NCBI GenBank assembly: GCA_015501595.1
Contig: JADNRX010000444.1
Location: forward strand, 1-42,430
From: Hymenopellis radicata
Taxonomy: Eukaryota; Basidiomycota; Agaricomycetes; Agaricales; Physalacriaceae
Reading direction: 5' to 3'
DNA: 42,430 nt
Shown piece after piece: positions 1 to 11,223 of this stretch. The translations under genes were made by a program, and so were the position numbers. Under the pieces are notes generated by a model that was not told the origin of the DNA, searched no databases, and saw only the letters and a program-made list of their open reading frames with translations. Numbering within the stretch: the stretch's first letter is position 1; each line of letters opens with the position of its first letter.

Positions 1-357
1 TCGCCAGCGTCAAGTATGCAGTGCTTGTAATTCTGTCTAAAAAGTGGTCTTGCTGTATGTCTACTCGCTGAGGCTAACAGAAAAGAACATAAATTAGTCG
101 TAGATCATAGATAGAACAAGCGGGAATAATCGCCCTGAATATCCATGATGCTGAAGGCCATGAGATGGGATGAAGCCAAAGATGAGTGGTTTGGCAGCTT
201 CATGCCGAGAATCTTGCCGTGCTCCAGCCGTCCTGTTGTTTTATTGGCAACGGCCTAGTCGGCTGACTAAACAGTACAGGATCCGAACCACCATTGTCTA
301 CAAAGCATGGACGCTATGGAAGTTTGACGCATCAGCAAACTCGCATCTGTATGCAGA
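1..357. other. No gene recognised upstream of the TF gene
   Basis: I see no convincing coding exon, RNA or repeat here. Short open frames exist but none has recognisable motifs or consistent splice signals. Confidence 0.4.
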
Positions 358-460
358 GGTATGCTAGGTATGCTGGCATACCCTTAGACCTGGCTCATTG
401 CATACCTTGCATACCAGCTCGATAGTTTGCTGCATACCACCTGCATACTGCCTGCATACC
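358..460. promoter_or_regulatory. Array of GCATACC motifs upstream of a TF gene
   Basis: Seven exact copies of the heptamer GCATACC (or its complement GGTATGC) lie within 103 bases: GGTATGC at 358-364 and 367-373, GCATACC at 376-382, 400-406, 409-415, 432-438 and 454-460. A six-base GCATAC sits at 443-448. The first two copies are inverted relative to the rest. The array ends 20 bases before the TATA box of the Zn2Cys6 gene. Zn2Cys6 dimers usually bind paired CGG half-sites, which these are not. The array could be bound by another regulator, or be a local tandem duplication. Confidence 0.5.
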
Positions 461-479
461 ATATTTACTATTCGTGTGC

Positions 480-487
480 TATAAAAG
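480..487 (+). promoter_or_regulatory. TATA box (TATAAAAG) of the Zn2Cys6 gene
   Basis: TATAAAAG lies 36 bases before the ATG at 523, a typical fungal core-promoter spacing with a short leader. Confidence 0.55.
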
Positions 488-522
488 ATGTGCTGGACTG
501 CGTCGAAATCATCTCAAGCCCT

Positions 523-2529
523 ATGCATACTTCTCGTGGTGGTAACTCTTCTTCGCATCGGCCTAAGCTCCGCTATGGACGCGCGTGCTTGAATTGCAGG
601 TCAGATGCTCTCAATCGCGTTGTTTTCCGACTGACCTTCTTTACAGACACAGAAAGATCGTAAGACCGCCTGTCAAACGTCGAGTTCTTTCCGTCTGACG
701 CGACATTAGCGTTGTGATGGCAAAAAGCCTTCTTGCAGTCAATGCGAATCCTCTGAAATCTTTCACGACTGCGAGTACCCTGGCAAAGGAGTGACAAAAA
801 CTCAAGTCTTGGAGGATCAGACTGAGATTGCCGCTGTCCAGAGGAGGATTCAAGAGCTCGAAAATCCAGGCCAAAGCCATCAATCAGATGTTACTACCAT
901 TGTGCTTTCGCAACGATACTCGCAGCCTCAAGGTTAGTTTCCTCATCTTGGCTGTCTACATATTTTTAAGCGAATCTCCAGGTACTGACGCAGACGCCCG
1001 TTAGTTCACAGTCCTCCGTTCACGCCGACGAATGACATTGACAAAACATTTCCCTTCATTTAGAGTCTCCCATTGACTCAAGACGCCATGTAAGCAGTCT
1101 TCGATTCTTCACAGAGTGACGTACCTGTAAGCCACCATCCGCAGGTTGAAGTCCTTCCTGTCTCAGTGTCCAATCTTGGCTTTTTCCTGAATGTGTCGAG
1201 ATTCACGCAGGCCATGAACTCCACTGGCACACCCCGCAGACCGTCCGATCCCCGCCCTTCATCTAGCGACACTTTTGTGGGGCATACACCTCTCCCCTCT
1301 CCAGAAGTGCATGTTTACGAAAGCGAGTGTCTTGCCGACGCGTGCAGAACACTGCCCAAACTTAGCCAGTTTGGATTCTCATCCGTACGTAATCATCCAG
1401 CACATCCAAGCCGAAGTGCTCGTTGCGCAGTACTGTTTCCGGGTTGGCAAGATCGTGGAGGGTAACGATCATACCAGTGCAGCGGCGGCCCTGGTGCTCG
1501 GCTCGGGGCTCCACAAGTTCAATCCGACGAGCAACGACTTCGTTGCCGAGGGTGAGAGGCTCAACGGCATGTGGACGGTGTTCATGTTGAACAATTGCTG
1601 GACGGATGGATCGCCGTCGAAGTTTTCACTCCATATGGAAGAATCGCGAATTGACGCGCCTTGGCCATTGGACATGAAGGAATATGCTGAGGTCTGTGGG
1701 AGACCTTTGTCTTAGGAGGTTGGGAACTGACTGGAAGATGTCAGATTCCTCAGTTGCCTCCGCCGACCACGTACACTATCCAGAATTTCCTTGGCGGCTC
1801 GGATTACGGAAACTCTCTCCTGATGTTCGAGGTCAAGGCATCGCTGCTCTTCGAGCAGACCGGCCGATTGGCGAAGCAATACCATTCGCGTAAGAGCTAG
1901 TTCTCTCTTCTTCGATTTGATTGCGTGACGCGTTTTCTTCGTAGAGACTGGAGACGCTAGTCGTCTTTTCAGTTCAACTCGTTTTCGGCCGTACTGGACA
2001 ACTTCATTCAGAACTTGTCGGCCGTCAACTATACGTCTCCATCGGCTGGCGTCTTCGTGCATTCGTTGGCACGCGCTGCTGTCGTCACGCTGCATATGCC
2101 CGTCGCCTTGGCCAACCCAGCTTCCGAGTCGCGGATGCGCGTGATGACTGCTGTTCGTGAGATTGTACATCTCTCGAAGACGCCTGGCATGACATTCGTC
2201 GATGCTCTCCTTGGGGTGAGTGAGCTCATGGGACTGTGTGCTCGGGTACTAATCAGGAGCTGGCAGGTTGTCTGGGAGCGCGTATGCCGATTCCTTATGA
2301 ATTTCGTACTATCGAACGCAGCCCAGGCCCCTCCAGAGCCTCAGGACCTGCTGAACACTATCATGCAGGCGATGGACCAAATGGGGTCCGGGTGTTCCGT
2401 TTATTGGTACGTTAGCTCTTCTCCTATAACGGTTGTTGTCTGAAGCAGCATTTTACAGCCAATCAATTGGATCAACTTCAACGTGAGTTTGAAAGACACC
2501 GACGACTGATCATGATACATCACAGTTAG
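523..2529 (+). pseudogene. Zn2Cys6 fungal transcription factor, frameshifted
   Basis: A zinc-cluster transcriptional regulator of the fungal-specific family, expected to act in the nucleus. After two introns inside the zinc cluster are removed (600-646 and 660-709) the cysteines read C-x2-C-x6-C-x6-C-x2-C-x8-C, starting at CLNC, which is canonical. A short coiled segment (EIAAVQRRIQELE) and a middle-homology region follow, with LGFFLNVSRF, HIQAEVLVAQY, HTSAAAALVLGSGLHK, LNGMWTVFMLN and FLGGSDYGNSLL. Further introns are clear at 933-981, 1692-1744 and 2216-2266. Three places break the frame: a T-run near 1270 (one extra base restores LWGIHLS), the exon junction near 1945-1972, and an extra T near 2398 just before the last exon ending at TAG 2527-2529. 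These may be decay or base-calling errors. The class is secure; target genes are unknown. Confidence 0.75.
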
Positions 2530-3144
2530 ATTATTGCACGGTCTGGTACCAACTATATTCTTATCGATATGTATACGTATGTCACATTGTAATCCATAGC
2601 CCTCTTTGCCTTGACGGCATGAATATCATAATATTCCAACGAGGTGGCGCACATGTTGCGACAAAGAAGGCTCAAGGTTCCTGGTTCTCCCTACTATTCC
2701 ATACGCCATGACTCCAATAAATTCATGTTATACAGGCATCTCACAATGCCCAATACGTACCGACGGTTGAACGTGTGAAATCCGTTGCCCGCTTTATGAA
2801 TCGACTATTGTATCTGGAGTCACTATTGCATCCATCTTCCAGTCAGTCTCTCCGGCCGGAATCTCGTTCACGCCGAGAAGCTGCTCTCGCAATACAGTTA
2901 TCTGCGCAACTCTGACGTACCTAAGGCTTGGGACATGGTGGGGGAATTTGAAGCTTGAAGGGGGCCTCATACTGTAATGCCAAGGAAGAATGTCAAATTG
3001 CGCGCGTCTATAGATATGATGGGTATACAAGTCATTAGTAGAGTGCGGTTCCGTTAAATTAGTAGAAATCGTTATGTGGTATCATTCGGCCAAACAATTT
3101 TGAGTTCCACCTGTAACGGATGAGAGTCGCGCCTTTAAAAAGGT
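2530..3144. other. Intergenic, nothing recognised
   Basis: This is the space between the tail of the TF gene and the 3' end of the minus-strand BTB gene, so both neighbours end here (convergent). I found no coding exon or structured repeat. It probably holds the two 3' UTRs. Confidence 0.45.
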
Positions 3145-4128
3145 TTAACCACGTACTTGGGATATCAAGCGGTCAACTTCTGTGGCCAACAAACGCGCAA
3201 AGGCATGAATCTGCATATACGCGATGGCCTTCCATCCATCGGAATTGCAATCTGTCAGACTGTGTATGATGGTGTTACCGAGAAGGGTTTCGTCCAAGAT
3301 GGCGTCTGGGCAGGGACGTCTTCTGAGCTGGGCGACGGCCTGCTCTACGAATGTGGTGGCCCAGCTGTGGACGTCGCCTTGCCCATGGCCGTCGCCCATG
3401 GCTATGCGGTAGGAGAGTCTCCCCTTGCACCATTTACACCAGGCCGTCTGGCGGAAGAGGAGGTCGTTGACTGAAGGATGGCCGCGGAGCCAGAACATGG
3501 TGACGCCCAACGCGTAGTCTTTCCTCTCTGCGAGGTTTTGGGTGGATCGCGCGCACTCGCGGTGGTACGCCATGAGATGCGCGAGATCCAGGGCTGAGAT
3601 CATCGCGAGCTCTGGTATAGGCTCGAGCTGGTCTAGTGGAATTGCTAGCGTGTGTTTCGCAGCGGCCTTGCCCAGGGTCTTCCACCCAAAGTGAACCGCG
3701 ATGGCGAAGACGCGTAGAGGTTCCGCTTTTATGAGGGAGGACATGATGAGGCTACGCTGCATGCGCGAGACGGCCATGTCGAGGCAGTATTTGTTGAGGG
3801 TTTCGCCCACGGCTCTGATTTCTTTGATGTTCTCCAACACGGGGGCATCGAGGGGGTAGCAGAAGAGGAGCACGGTGCGGAGGACGGGGCTAGACTCGGG
3901 GAGGCCGAGAATGGGGAGGCCATTCCGGGTCGCCTCGGTGGGTTGGGAGTCGGCGAGTAGGTGCCCAAAGAAGGAGGATTTCGACCCGATGGAGAGTAGT
4001 GCTTTTAGAACGAAAAAGTCTACGAAATCTGCAGAACGGATGACTATGTCTGCTAATTCCGAGTGTTCCTCGTTGAACGGGTGCTCAGCCGTTCTCAATG
4101 CGGAGGAGGGAGTCTCTTCATCAATCAT
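3145..4128 (-). CDS. BTB/POZ domain protein
   Basis: A single-exon 327-residue protein. The N-terminal part (about residues 20-115) fits a BTB/POZ fold: ELADIVIRSADFVDFFVLKALLSIGS resembles the usual 'DIILRSSDGVDFRVHKAILS' start, followed by F-x-LLADSQPT, GLPILGLPESSPVLRTVLLFCYPLD and a helical stretch. Such proteins form a very large Agaricomycete family of unknown role; some BTB proteins act as Cullin-3 adaptors, but no MATH or Kelch partner domain is present here. The rest (about 120-327) is helical with no recognised domain. The first ATG of the open frame is used, 186 bases from the divergent Num1-like gene. The frame is intact. Confidence 0.88.
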   Translation of the reverse strand: MIDEETPSSALRTAEHPFNEEHSELADIVIRSADFVDFFVLKALLSIGSKSSFFGHLLADSQPTEATRNGLPILGLPESSPVLRTVLLFCYPLDAPVLENIKEIRAVGETLNKYCLDMAVSRMQRSLIMSSLIKAEPLRVFAIAVHFGWKTLGKAAAKHTLAIPLDQLEPIPELAMISALDLAHLMAYHRECARSTQNLAERKDYALGVTMFWLRGHPSVNDLLFRQTAWCKWCKGRLSYRIAMGDGHGQGDVHSWATTFVEQAVAQLRRRPCPDAILDETLLGNTIIHSLTDCNSDGWKAIAYMQIHAFARLLATEVDRLISQVRG

Positions 4129-4314
4129 GATAGTGGGGTGTGGACGAGCGTCGCGTGGTAGAACGGAAATGAAAGGACGTCGGTGAGTCGGGCCGACGCA
4201 TAATTGGACTCGGTCACAGCGTGGGAAATACAGTTACACGTGACAGTATCAACCAGCAACTGGACGACGAGGCAGACCTCGTGGATCGACGTCTACGGCG
4301 ACGCGCAAGGCACG
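4129..4314. promoter_or_regulatory. Divergent promoter between BTB and Num1-like genes
   Basis: Only 186 bases separate the two start codons on opposite strands, so both promoters must lie here or overlap the genes. I found no convincing TATA box or known regulator site. Confidence 0.4.
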
Positions 4315-7300
4315 ATGGCCAGCGTCAATGGCCATTTTTCGAGCGCCGGGGACATGAAAGCGCATCTACAGAGTCTCCTCGACAGCAAGGAGCACCAGCT
4401 CCAACAGGCAGCCACCTTTGGGCAGCGGGTTCTCGCCCAACGCATGGAACTCGAGGAGCGCATCCGTCAGCTTCAAGAGGTCGAGGCAGACAAGGACGAG
4501 GACGACGATGTCGACCCAGACGCCGCTGAAAAGTACAAGGAGCTCGCGGATACCGTCATGGGTTGGGACAACGAGAATGCTGAACTGTCCAGTGTCTTCA
4601 GTAGCTCAAAGGTGCCTTTTGTTGCCACTCGCAAAAAGTCCCTATTAAAATCTAATTTACATCGCAGCGTGGCTTGGATTCTTCTGCGCATGATATCCCT
4701 ATCGCTGACATTGACAACTCGCCTCGCGACGAACCAGAACGGTCGCGGACATCGACAAGCACATCGGCAGCTGCCCAGTCACGACGTGCTAAAAATGCTG
4801 CGCATCGTGCTGACGACGTCGGTATGTCTGACACTTGGTTCTCTTACGTGGTCGCTGAATTGAGCCCCTTCCAGAATTCGCTTTCGAAATCGGTAGCGGG
4901 CTGCTGAATGAAGTCCGTCGCCTTCAGAGCCTTCTCGGCGAGCGAGATAAGGCAATACAGGATATGAAAGAAGAGAAGGACGACCTTGAGAATACCTTGG
5001 AGGGCCTTAGGACCGCGTTGAAGCAGCAAGAGCAAAGTGCTGGTACGTAACATGACACTTTTATGGAGACTGACTGCTAATCCATTTGCGTAGACAAATA
5101 CAAGGAGGAGAATTGGAATCTAGAAGTTTCTCTCCAGGAATTCCGCCAACAACTGTCCGATGCCCAATCTTCCGTTCAACGACTCGAATTGGAACAAAAG
5201 CGGCTCAACAAACTCCTTGCTGCCTCCAACGATACGGCCGAGCAATACAAGAATGAAAATGCTCAGCTCCAGACCAGTCTAGAGGAGCTGACGGCCAAGC
5301 ACGAGACAGATGTTGCCCTCGCCAGAAAGCATGCTGCTGGGTTGGCACGAGACAAGAGTGACCTGCAGCAGGCAATGGACAGGCTAAAGACCGAGCAGGA
5401 GCGTGCCACTCGCAAGTTTGGTCGTTTCGGAAGCCCCGCCACACCTTCTGTCGACGAGACTCCTGCAGAGGAGGGTTTCCTTACCCCTGCCGTTTATGGA
5501 GACGATGTCTTCAGTAACGCCGCTTCTACCAACAGACGAAGACCTGAAGGTTCTGCCCTAGGTGATATGTTGGATGGTGAATTGTCTCCCGACCAGAGTC
5601 CTCTCTCGAGATCCCCCTTCCTTGCGCCAATCATCCTTCAAACGAGATCGAAGTGCTCAAGCAACGGTTGTCGCAGGCACACAGACAGATTGCAACACTC
5701 AAGGGTGGTCTCATGCGTGAGCGGTTGGGCAGAGGCAAGAGTGAGGTAATCGAGGATGAAGATGAGGACGGCTTTGAGGATGTAGAGGACGAGGAGGACG
5801 AGAATGTGAAGCCAAAGGGCAATCTCTCCGGTCAAGAGTCGTCAGAGGTCGCGGACGGGGTCGTGGACGTGGTCGTGGCGGTATGAGCCTGGTGGATCGC
5901 ATGGCCGCTGCCAACAGTCCATCTTCCTTCGACGGATCTCCCAGCCGTCCAGGTCCGGTACCACCCATTCAGTTCCAGGGTGCAGACGACGACGATATGG
6001 AAGACGTCCTCGTGGAGGAGGATGACGACGACGACATCTTCAAGGACCCCGATGCTACGGTTGAGCCTCCTTCGAACAGGACCAGTGTTGATGGAATGGA
6101 TCCAGCCTTTGCCAATGTACTTCGCCGAACACCGTCCACGAGCTCGATACCCCCTAATACCAGCCCGTTACATCAGTCACTCCTTCGTCGCTCGACTCGT
6201 GGTGGTACTGTTGGTCGGCGCCCCAGAGGCGGTATGGCTTTCCAAGACGGGCGACCGCCTTCATTGGTTGGTCAGCCCGAAGATTTGGCAGCCGCATTGG
6301 GTGGTGCCTCGCCTCTGCGTGGTAGTCTGGTCGACATGGAGCCCGAGATTGAGACCGCTGATTTCGCATGCCAGACCGAGTCGTTCGAAGAAGAAAAGAC
6401 GATTTTGCCCGAGAAGGAGTTGGTTGAAACGGCCATCCAGTCGGAACCGGAGCTTGTGCCTTCAACCTCTGACATGTCAATGCAGACAGACGTTGAGACA
6501 CCTGTGCCAGGCCCTGTCCTGAACAACATGGCAACGAATACGGAGCCTCAAGTTGTTGCACCTGTTCCCGTTTTGGTGCAAGCCGAAGTCCAGACGCCTC
6601 GCGTGTCAACTCAGGACATTGACACTCAAACTCCGATCGAAGTCGCGGAGGTTCCTCTAGGAAGAAAGTCCAGCCTGACGCAGCAGGACATCTCTCTCTG
6701 GTCGCTGGGTAGCACCAGTACTCCGCGACAGAGACTTGCTTCCAATGCCACCATCACTCGCTCGGGTGGAACACGAACGTTCTTGAGCCCGCCCCATGAG
6801 GAGGAATCTGACGCAGAGACCGAAACTGGTGCAGAGACCGACACTGACCCATCCGACTACCATGATGCTCGCCAAAGTATCATGTTTGGATCGACACCTT
6901 CTCTGTCACGGGACGACTTCCATGATGCGCGCCAGAGCATGGCGTTGTCCTCGTCTCTATCTGCTTCGCGTGAAGACTTCCATTCCGTGATGACAATGAC
7001 CGACAATGAGTACGACATTGACGACAATGATGATGACGATGCAGAAAGCATCAAGGCGTCGCACTTCGGTTCTGTCGCACCCTCTCCCGCTGTGCCACAC
7101 TTTACCCCCGCCGTCTCTTATGATACCAAATCCATAGAGGTCAATATACTCGACGAGCCTCCCGCGCCGTTACCTCCACCGAAGCCAGAAGTCAAAGAGA
7201 TATCCATTCAGACAGATGCATGGACACCCCCGGCGCCTCCTGCACCCGTCGCTGCTCCTATACCAGAGCCACCTGCAAGCCCCGCTCTCTACCGTGTCGG

Positions 7301-9210
7301 AACGACGTCGCAACTGTTCCAATTTATCCCTCCGCCACCACCCTCTTCTTCAGCGCCTGCAAAGGAGCAGGTCTCTGGTGTTCCAGTCCCTACAGTCGTC
7401 CCTACTCCTTCGGCTAATATTTTCCGAGAGACGAGCAATGGCTTTGGAAGTCTTCGTCAGCACAGGTCTTCAACGGACTCTCGTCGCTCTATCGAGTCTG
7501 CAATGTCGTCGATATATGATGATGGACCGACACCTACTAATATCAAGCCACTGACTGTAGACAAAACGCGACCACCGATGATGGCTTTACCACCACCACC
7601 TCGTGCTCCGCCCCCGCCAGGCAGTATGCTGCCTCCTTCGTTCATACCGGAACGGAGGAAACAAGCTACGTCGTCGAGTTCATACGATGTACCTCCCCCT
7701 CGTCCCTCTTCACCGCCACCGCCAGACCTCATACAGCGCGCGACCACTCCGACCTTTGGCTCCGTCTTGTCTGTACCCCGAGGTGCTGGCCCAAGACAAC
7801 ACGGTTCGAGTATGCCGCCTACCCAGCAAGGACTTCGACAGCCACCGTCGACGAGCAGCTTTAGATCGGCAGCGAACGCGGCGTCGTATGCTCAGCACTC
7901 GATGGGCGGCATCTCCTCGTTCAGGTCTGCACGAGAAATGTCGAGTACTTCGTTGGCGTCTGACCGGTCGCCGCGGTCGTCCATGTCGTCTGACCAGCAT
8001 CCCTTCCTGAGTCGGCCCCCGCAGGCTCCCGCCACTCCTGCGAATAAATTGGCTGACACGAGCCAAACACCAACGATCAATCCGACGGACCCGACGATCA
8101 TTCATGCGATCACGCAGACGATGATTGGGGAGTTTTTGTACAAGTATACGCGCAAGGCGATTGGGAAGGGGTATGGGGAGAAGCGGCACAAGAGGTTCTT
8201 CTGGGTGCATCCGTATACGAAGACGCTGTATTGGAGCTCTGCGGATCCTGGGAGCACCAATGTGACGGAGTCTAGTGCGAAGAGCGGTATGCGTTTCCGC
8301 ATTGTCAGTTTCTTTACCAAGCTGACGGTTCGCCTAGCGTTCATTGATGGTGTTCGGTCTGTGCTGGACCCGAATCCCATGCCGCCGGGCTTGTACCAGT
8401 ATAGTGTGGTTGTGTCCACGCCCCAAAGGGAAATGAAGATTACGGCGCCGACAAAGGAAAGACATGATATTTGGTTGAATGTATGTGCGACTGATTGTAA
8501 TTGGAGTAATCTCCTGACGTTCGTAAATCCTTTAGGCGCTGAAATATCTTCTCTCGCGACCGAGTGCCGCTACGATCCAATCGCCAGGCAATATCCCACC
8601 CGTTCCTGACAGCCCGATGTCTGGAAACGAGTTCTCCGACGATGGACACGGTTTGCGGAACGGACCGTTGAATACGAGCCCGCAAAGTCAGCGCAGCGGG
8701 CGAAGCATGACGGCGTGGAACACGACTCCTCGGGGCAAACGCAGTCGCTCGCAACTCTCTGTCGGCGGATCCGGCTCCATTGGCAAACGATCTGGGACGC
8801 CTGCTGCCGAGTATCTGCGGTGGACGGGCCCGGACAGTCCTTATAGCCCGACCAAGTCGTTTGTGGATGTGCCGCAGGGGGAGGACGAGGATCTGGATTT
8901 TGAGCTGCACGGCATGTCGGACGAGGACGAGGGGTTTGAGGGGCTGGAGAATGTGAGGGCGTGTTGTGATGGGCGACACACGGTGGGGAGGGGGCATCAC
9001 CACCACCACCATCATCATCATCAGCATAGTGGGAGCGATGGGCATCTGGATGTGCAGCAGGTGCCGGAGGGAGCGCGGCCGGTGTCGCCGTCTGCGTGGT
9101 CGTTCCGGAGCACGTCGTCGGGGCATGATGGGGGCATATTTTCGTGGGGCGAGGGGAAGCTGCGGTTTGGGTCGCGGCGGTCGGCGAAGGCGCCTACGTT
9201 TGGGCAGTAG
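4315..9210 (+). CDS. Num1/ApsA/Mcp5-type cortical anchor with PH domain (two frameshifts)
   Basis: Predicted cell-cortex protein of the Num1 (yeast) / ApsA (Aspergillus) / Mcp5 (fission yeast) family, which anchors dynein, and in yeast also mitochondria, to the plasma membrane for nuclear positioning. Six exons; introns 4612-4667, 4822-4874, 5043-5093, 8287-8337 and 8481-8535 all have GT...AG and several have CTAAT branch points. The N-terminal third is coiled coil (MASVNGHFSSAGDMKAHLQS start). The middle is acidic and Pro/Ser-rich, with an RG-repeat at about 5840-5882. The PH domain (about 8110-8570) has GEFLYKYTRKA, KRHKRFFWVHPYTKTLYWS, FIDGVRSVLDPN and GLYQYSVVV. The tail contains nine consecutive histidines. 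Two single-base losses, near 5630 and near 5830, break exon 4. Adding two bases gives about 1543 residues, and the spliced length becomes divisible by three. They may be base errors, because everything around them is open. Confidence 0.85.
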
Positions 9211-10009
9211 GCAGGACGTTTTGGTTTATCTTAGTATTCTTTTTTTTTTGCTCTAGCTATGTTTCGGTTTTTTCTTTAATAATCTTTTTTTTTGACTACT
9301 ATGATTACCTACCGCCGTTCTCTTTTATTTTTTTGTTGTGTGATTATATACCTGAATAAACTATAACGCTCCTTTCTACTCTTTTTTATGTGTGGTTGGG
9401 TAGATTCATAGCACGCCGCGTTGGGTTCCTACTTGGACCTGTCATCTTCTCCCAAACCTGCGGGTATGTCCATTGTCCACTCCCGCAGATCCCCACCAGA
9501 ACCTCATTCTCATGACACCCTTGACACTCATCTCGCTGCGCCCCGACCCGTCCGAGTTGCCCGCCTCTGCGCCACCACAGGCAGGCAGGCAGGCAGCGAC
9601 AGATATTCTCTGCAATTCCCGCACCGGGATCTTCTCTTCCCCGAAATCGAATCTAGATCAAAGTGTCAGCTTAAACTTGTTCGAGTCTGGTGTTGGGAAT
9701 CAAGTGATCGCGAGTGGCGTTTCTTCTCGTTCCTTGATGTCAAACCACGACCACTACCATGTCTTTGTTTTGTCAGGCAACGCTATTGACAATCGCGACT
9801 CTACCCTCAGCGGCCTGGATACTCCTGTAGGCGTAAGTATAATAAACACACAGGGCTGGAGAAGGCGGTCCAGATGTTGGTCTAGACTAGAGACGCGAAC
9901 CCATCTCGACTCTCGAATCACCTCATTCCAAATTGCGAAGTGGTGTGGTTTTTCGATAAATACCTTTGATATATAACCACCGCTTTGGAGGGGACCCACA
10001 TCGAAAATC
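9211..10009. other. 3' UTR of Num1-like gene and ERG25 upstream region
   Basis: The first ~150 bases are T-rich (runs near 9240-9300) and look like a 3' UTR. A short CAGG tetranucleotide repeat lies at about 9578-9596. Open frames at 9421-9976 have no recognised motifs and I do not call them. The right end is the ERG25 promoter. Confidence 0.45.
9970..9976 (+). promoter_or_regulatory. TATA box (TATATAA) of ERG25
   Basis: TATATAA lies 33 bases upstream of the ERG25 ATG. A loose match to a sterol-regulatory element (ATCACCTCAT, 9916-9925; compare ATCACCCCAC) sits 54 bases before the start of the TATA box. The latter could be chance. Confidence 0.45.
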
Positions 10010-11223
10010 ATGGCGTTCAACGCAACCACCTCCTCCTTCTCCGCGGTCTACACCGACACGGACCTGCTCTCGCTGAACTGGGCCGAGCGGCAGTGGGTCG
10101 CGTGGTATGTGTGGATAAACAACCCGGTCATTGCGACGGGCTTGATGAGCTTTTTGATGCATGAAGTGCGTGTTTTTTCCTTCTTGAGGATGTGGCGGTG
10201 ACGGGGAATTCAAGATTGTGTACTTTGGTCGCGCGATACCGTGGATAATCGTCGACGCGACGCCGTTCTTTCGCCGGTGGAAGCTGCAGCCCACGAAGAT
10301 TCCGACGGCCAAGGAGCAGTGGGAGTGCACGAAGCTGGTGCTGTTCTCTCATTTTACGGTCGAGCTTCCGACGGTGAGTTTGGCGTGTGAGGGTGTAAGT
10401 AGTAGCTGATGCCTGCGGCGTAGATTTGGCTGTTCCATCCATTAGCTGAGGCTATTGGCATGTCAACATATCAAGTTCCCTTTCCTTCATGGCAGACGAT
10501 GGTACCGCAGGTCCTTCTGTTCTTCTTTGTCGAGGACTTTTGGCACTGGGCAGGTAAGCTCAACGCGTGTGCGCGCGCGCTTTCTCACTCACTCGCTTTG
10601 AACAGCCCACCGCGCGCTCCACGTCGGCGTGCTCTACAAGTACATCCACAAAATCCACCACAAGTACCCCGCGCCGTTCGGCCTCGCAGCAGAATACGCG
10701 CACCCCGCCGAGGTGCTCATCCTCGGAACCGGCACCCTCATCGGACCGCTCTTCTACTGCTACTTTACGCAAAACCTGCACATCGTAACCATGTACATCT
10801 GGATCACCCTCCGCCTGTTCCAAACTATCGATGCGCACAGCGGCTATGGTACGTGTGGGCCCCCCGTGGGATAATTCTTCCCCACTTGTTTGCTCACTGG
10901 GCTTCTCTCCTGCAGACTTCCCCTGGTCTCTGCAGCACATCATCCCATTCTGGGCCGGCGCCGAGCACCACGACTTCCACCACATGACGTTCACGAGCAA
11001 CTTTGCTACTTCTTTCAGGTGGTGGGACAGGCTCTTCGGTACCGATGTCAACTACCTCAGGTACCGCGAGCGCCTCCGCAAGTCCGTCGCGGCGAACAAG
11101 GCGATGACCAAGGAGGAGCGTCTGGTCATGGAGCAGCGGCTGATGGAGCAGTTTGAGGCTGAGGGTGCCGTCGCTGAGGCGGATGTGTATAATGGGAAGG
11201 AGAAGAAGAGCAAGGTCGCATAG
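10010..11223 (+). CDS. ERG25: C-4 methylsterol oxidase (ERG25)
   Basis: Non-haem di-iron membrane oxidase of the fatty-acid-hydroxylase/sterol-desaturase superfamily. It oxidises the C-4 methyl groups of ergosterol precursors in the ER, working with Erg26 and Erg27. Five exons (10010-10165, 10215-10373, 10424-10553, 10606-10848, 10916-11223) join in frame to 331 residues, close to the ~309 of yeast Erg25. The histidine boxes are present: HRALH, HKIHH and HHDFHH, followed by [22 protein letters not shown] is also conserved. Hydrophobic stretches around [13 protein letters not shown] and [17 protein letters not shown] fit membrane helices. The C-terminus ends KSKVA, a KxKxx di-lysine ER-retrieval signal. 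No frameshift or missing residue. Confidence 0.96.

Noticed and set aside
1712..2170. 152-codon minus-strand open frame
   Set aside because: It is antisense to conserved exons and one intron of the Zn2Cys6 gene. Its apparent similarity to the frame at 29414-29746 comes from the duplicated DNA, not from a second protein.
8440..9126. 228-codon minus-strand open frame rich in Arg/His
   Set aside because: Shadow of the PH domain and His-rich tail of the Num1-like gene; low-complexity composition follows from the plus-strand codons.
9578..9596. CAGG tetranucleotide repeat
   Set aside because: Four to five units only; ordinary microsatellite-scale slippage.
9916..9925. Sterol-regulatory-element-like ATCACCTCAT before ERG25
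   Set aside because: Only a loose match to the SRE consensus and a single copy. Mentioned with the promoter but not called as a site.
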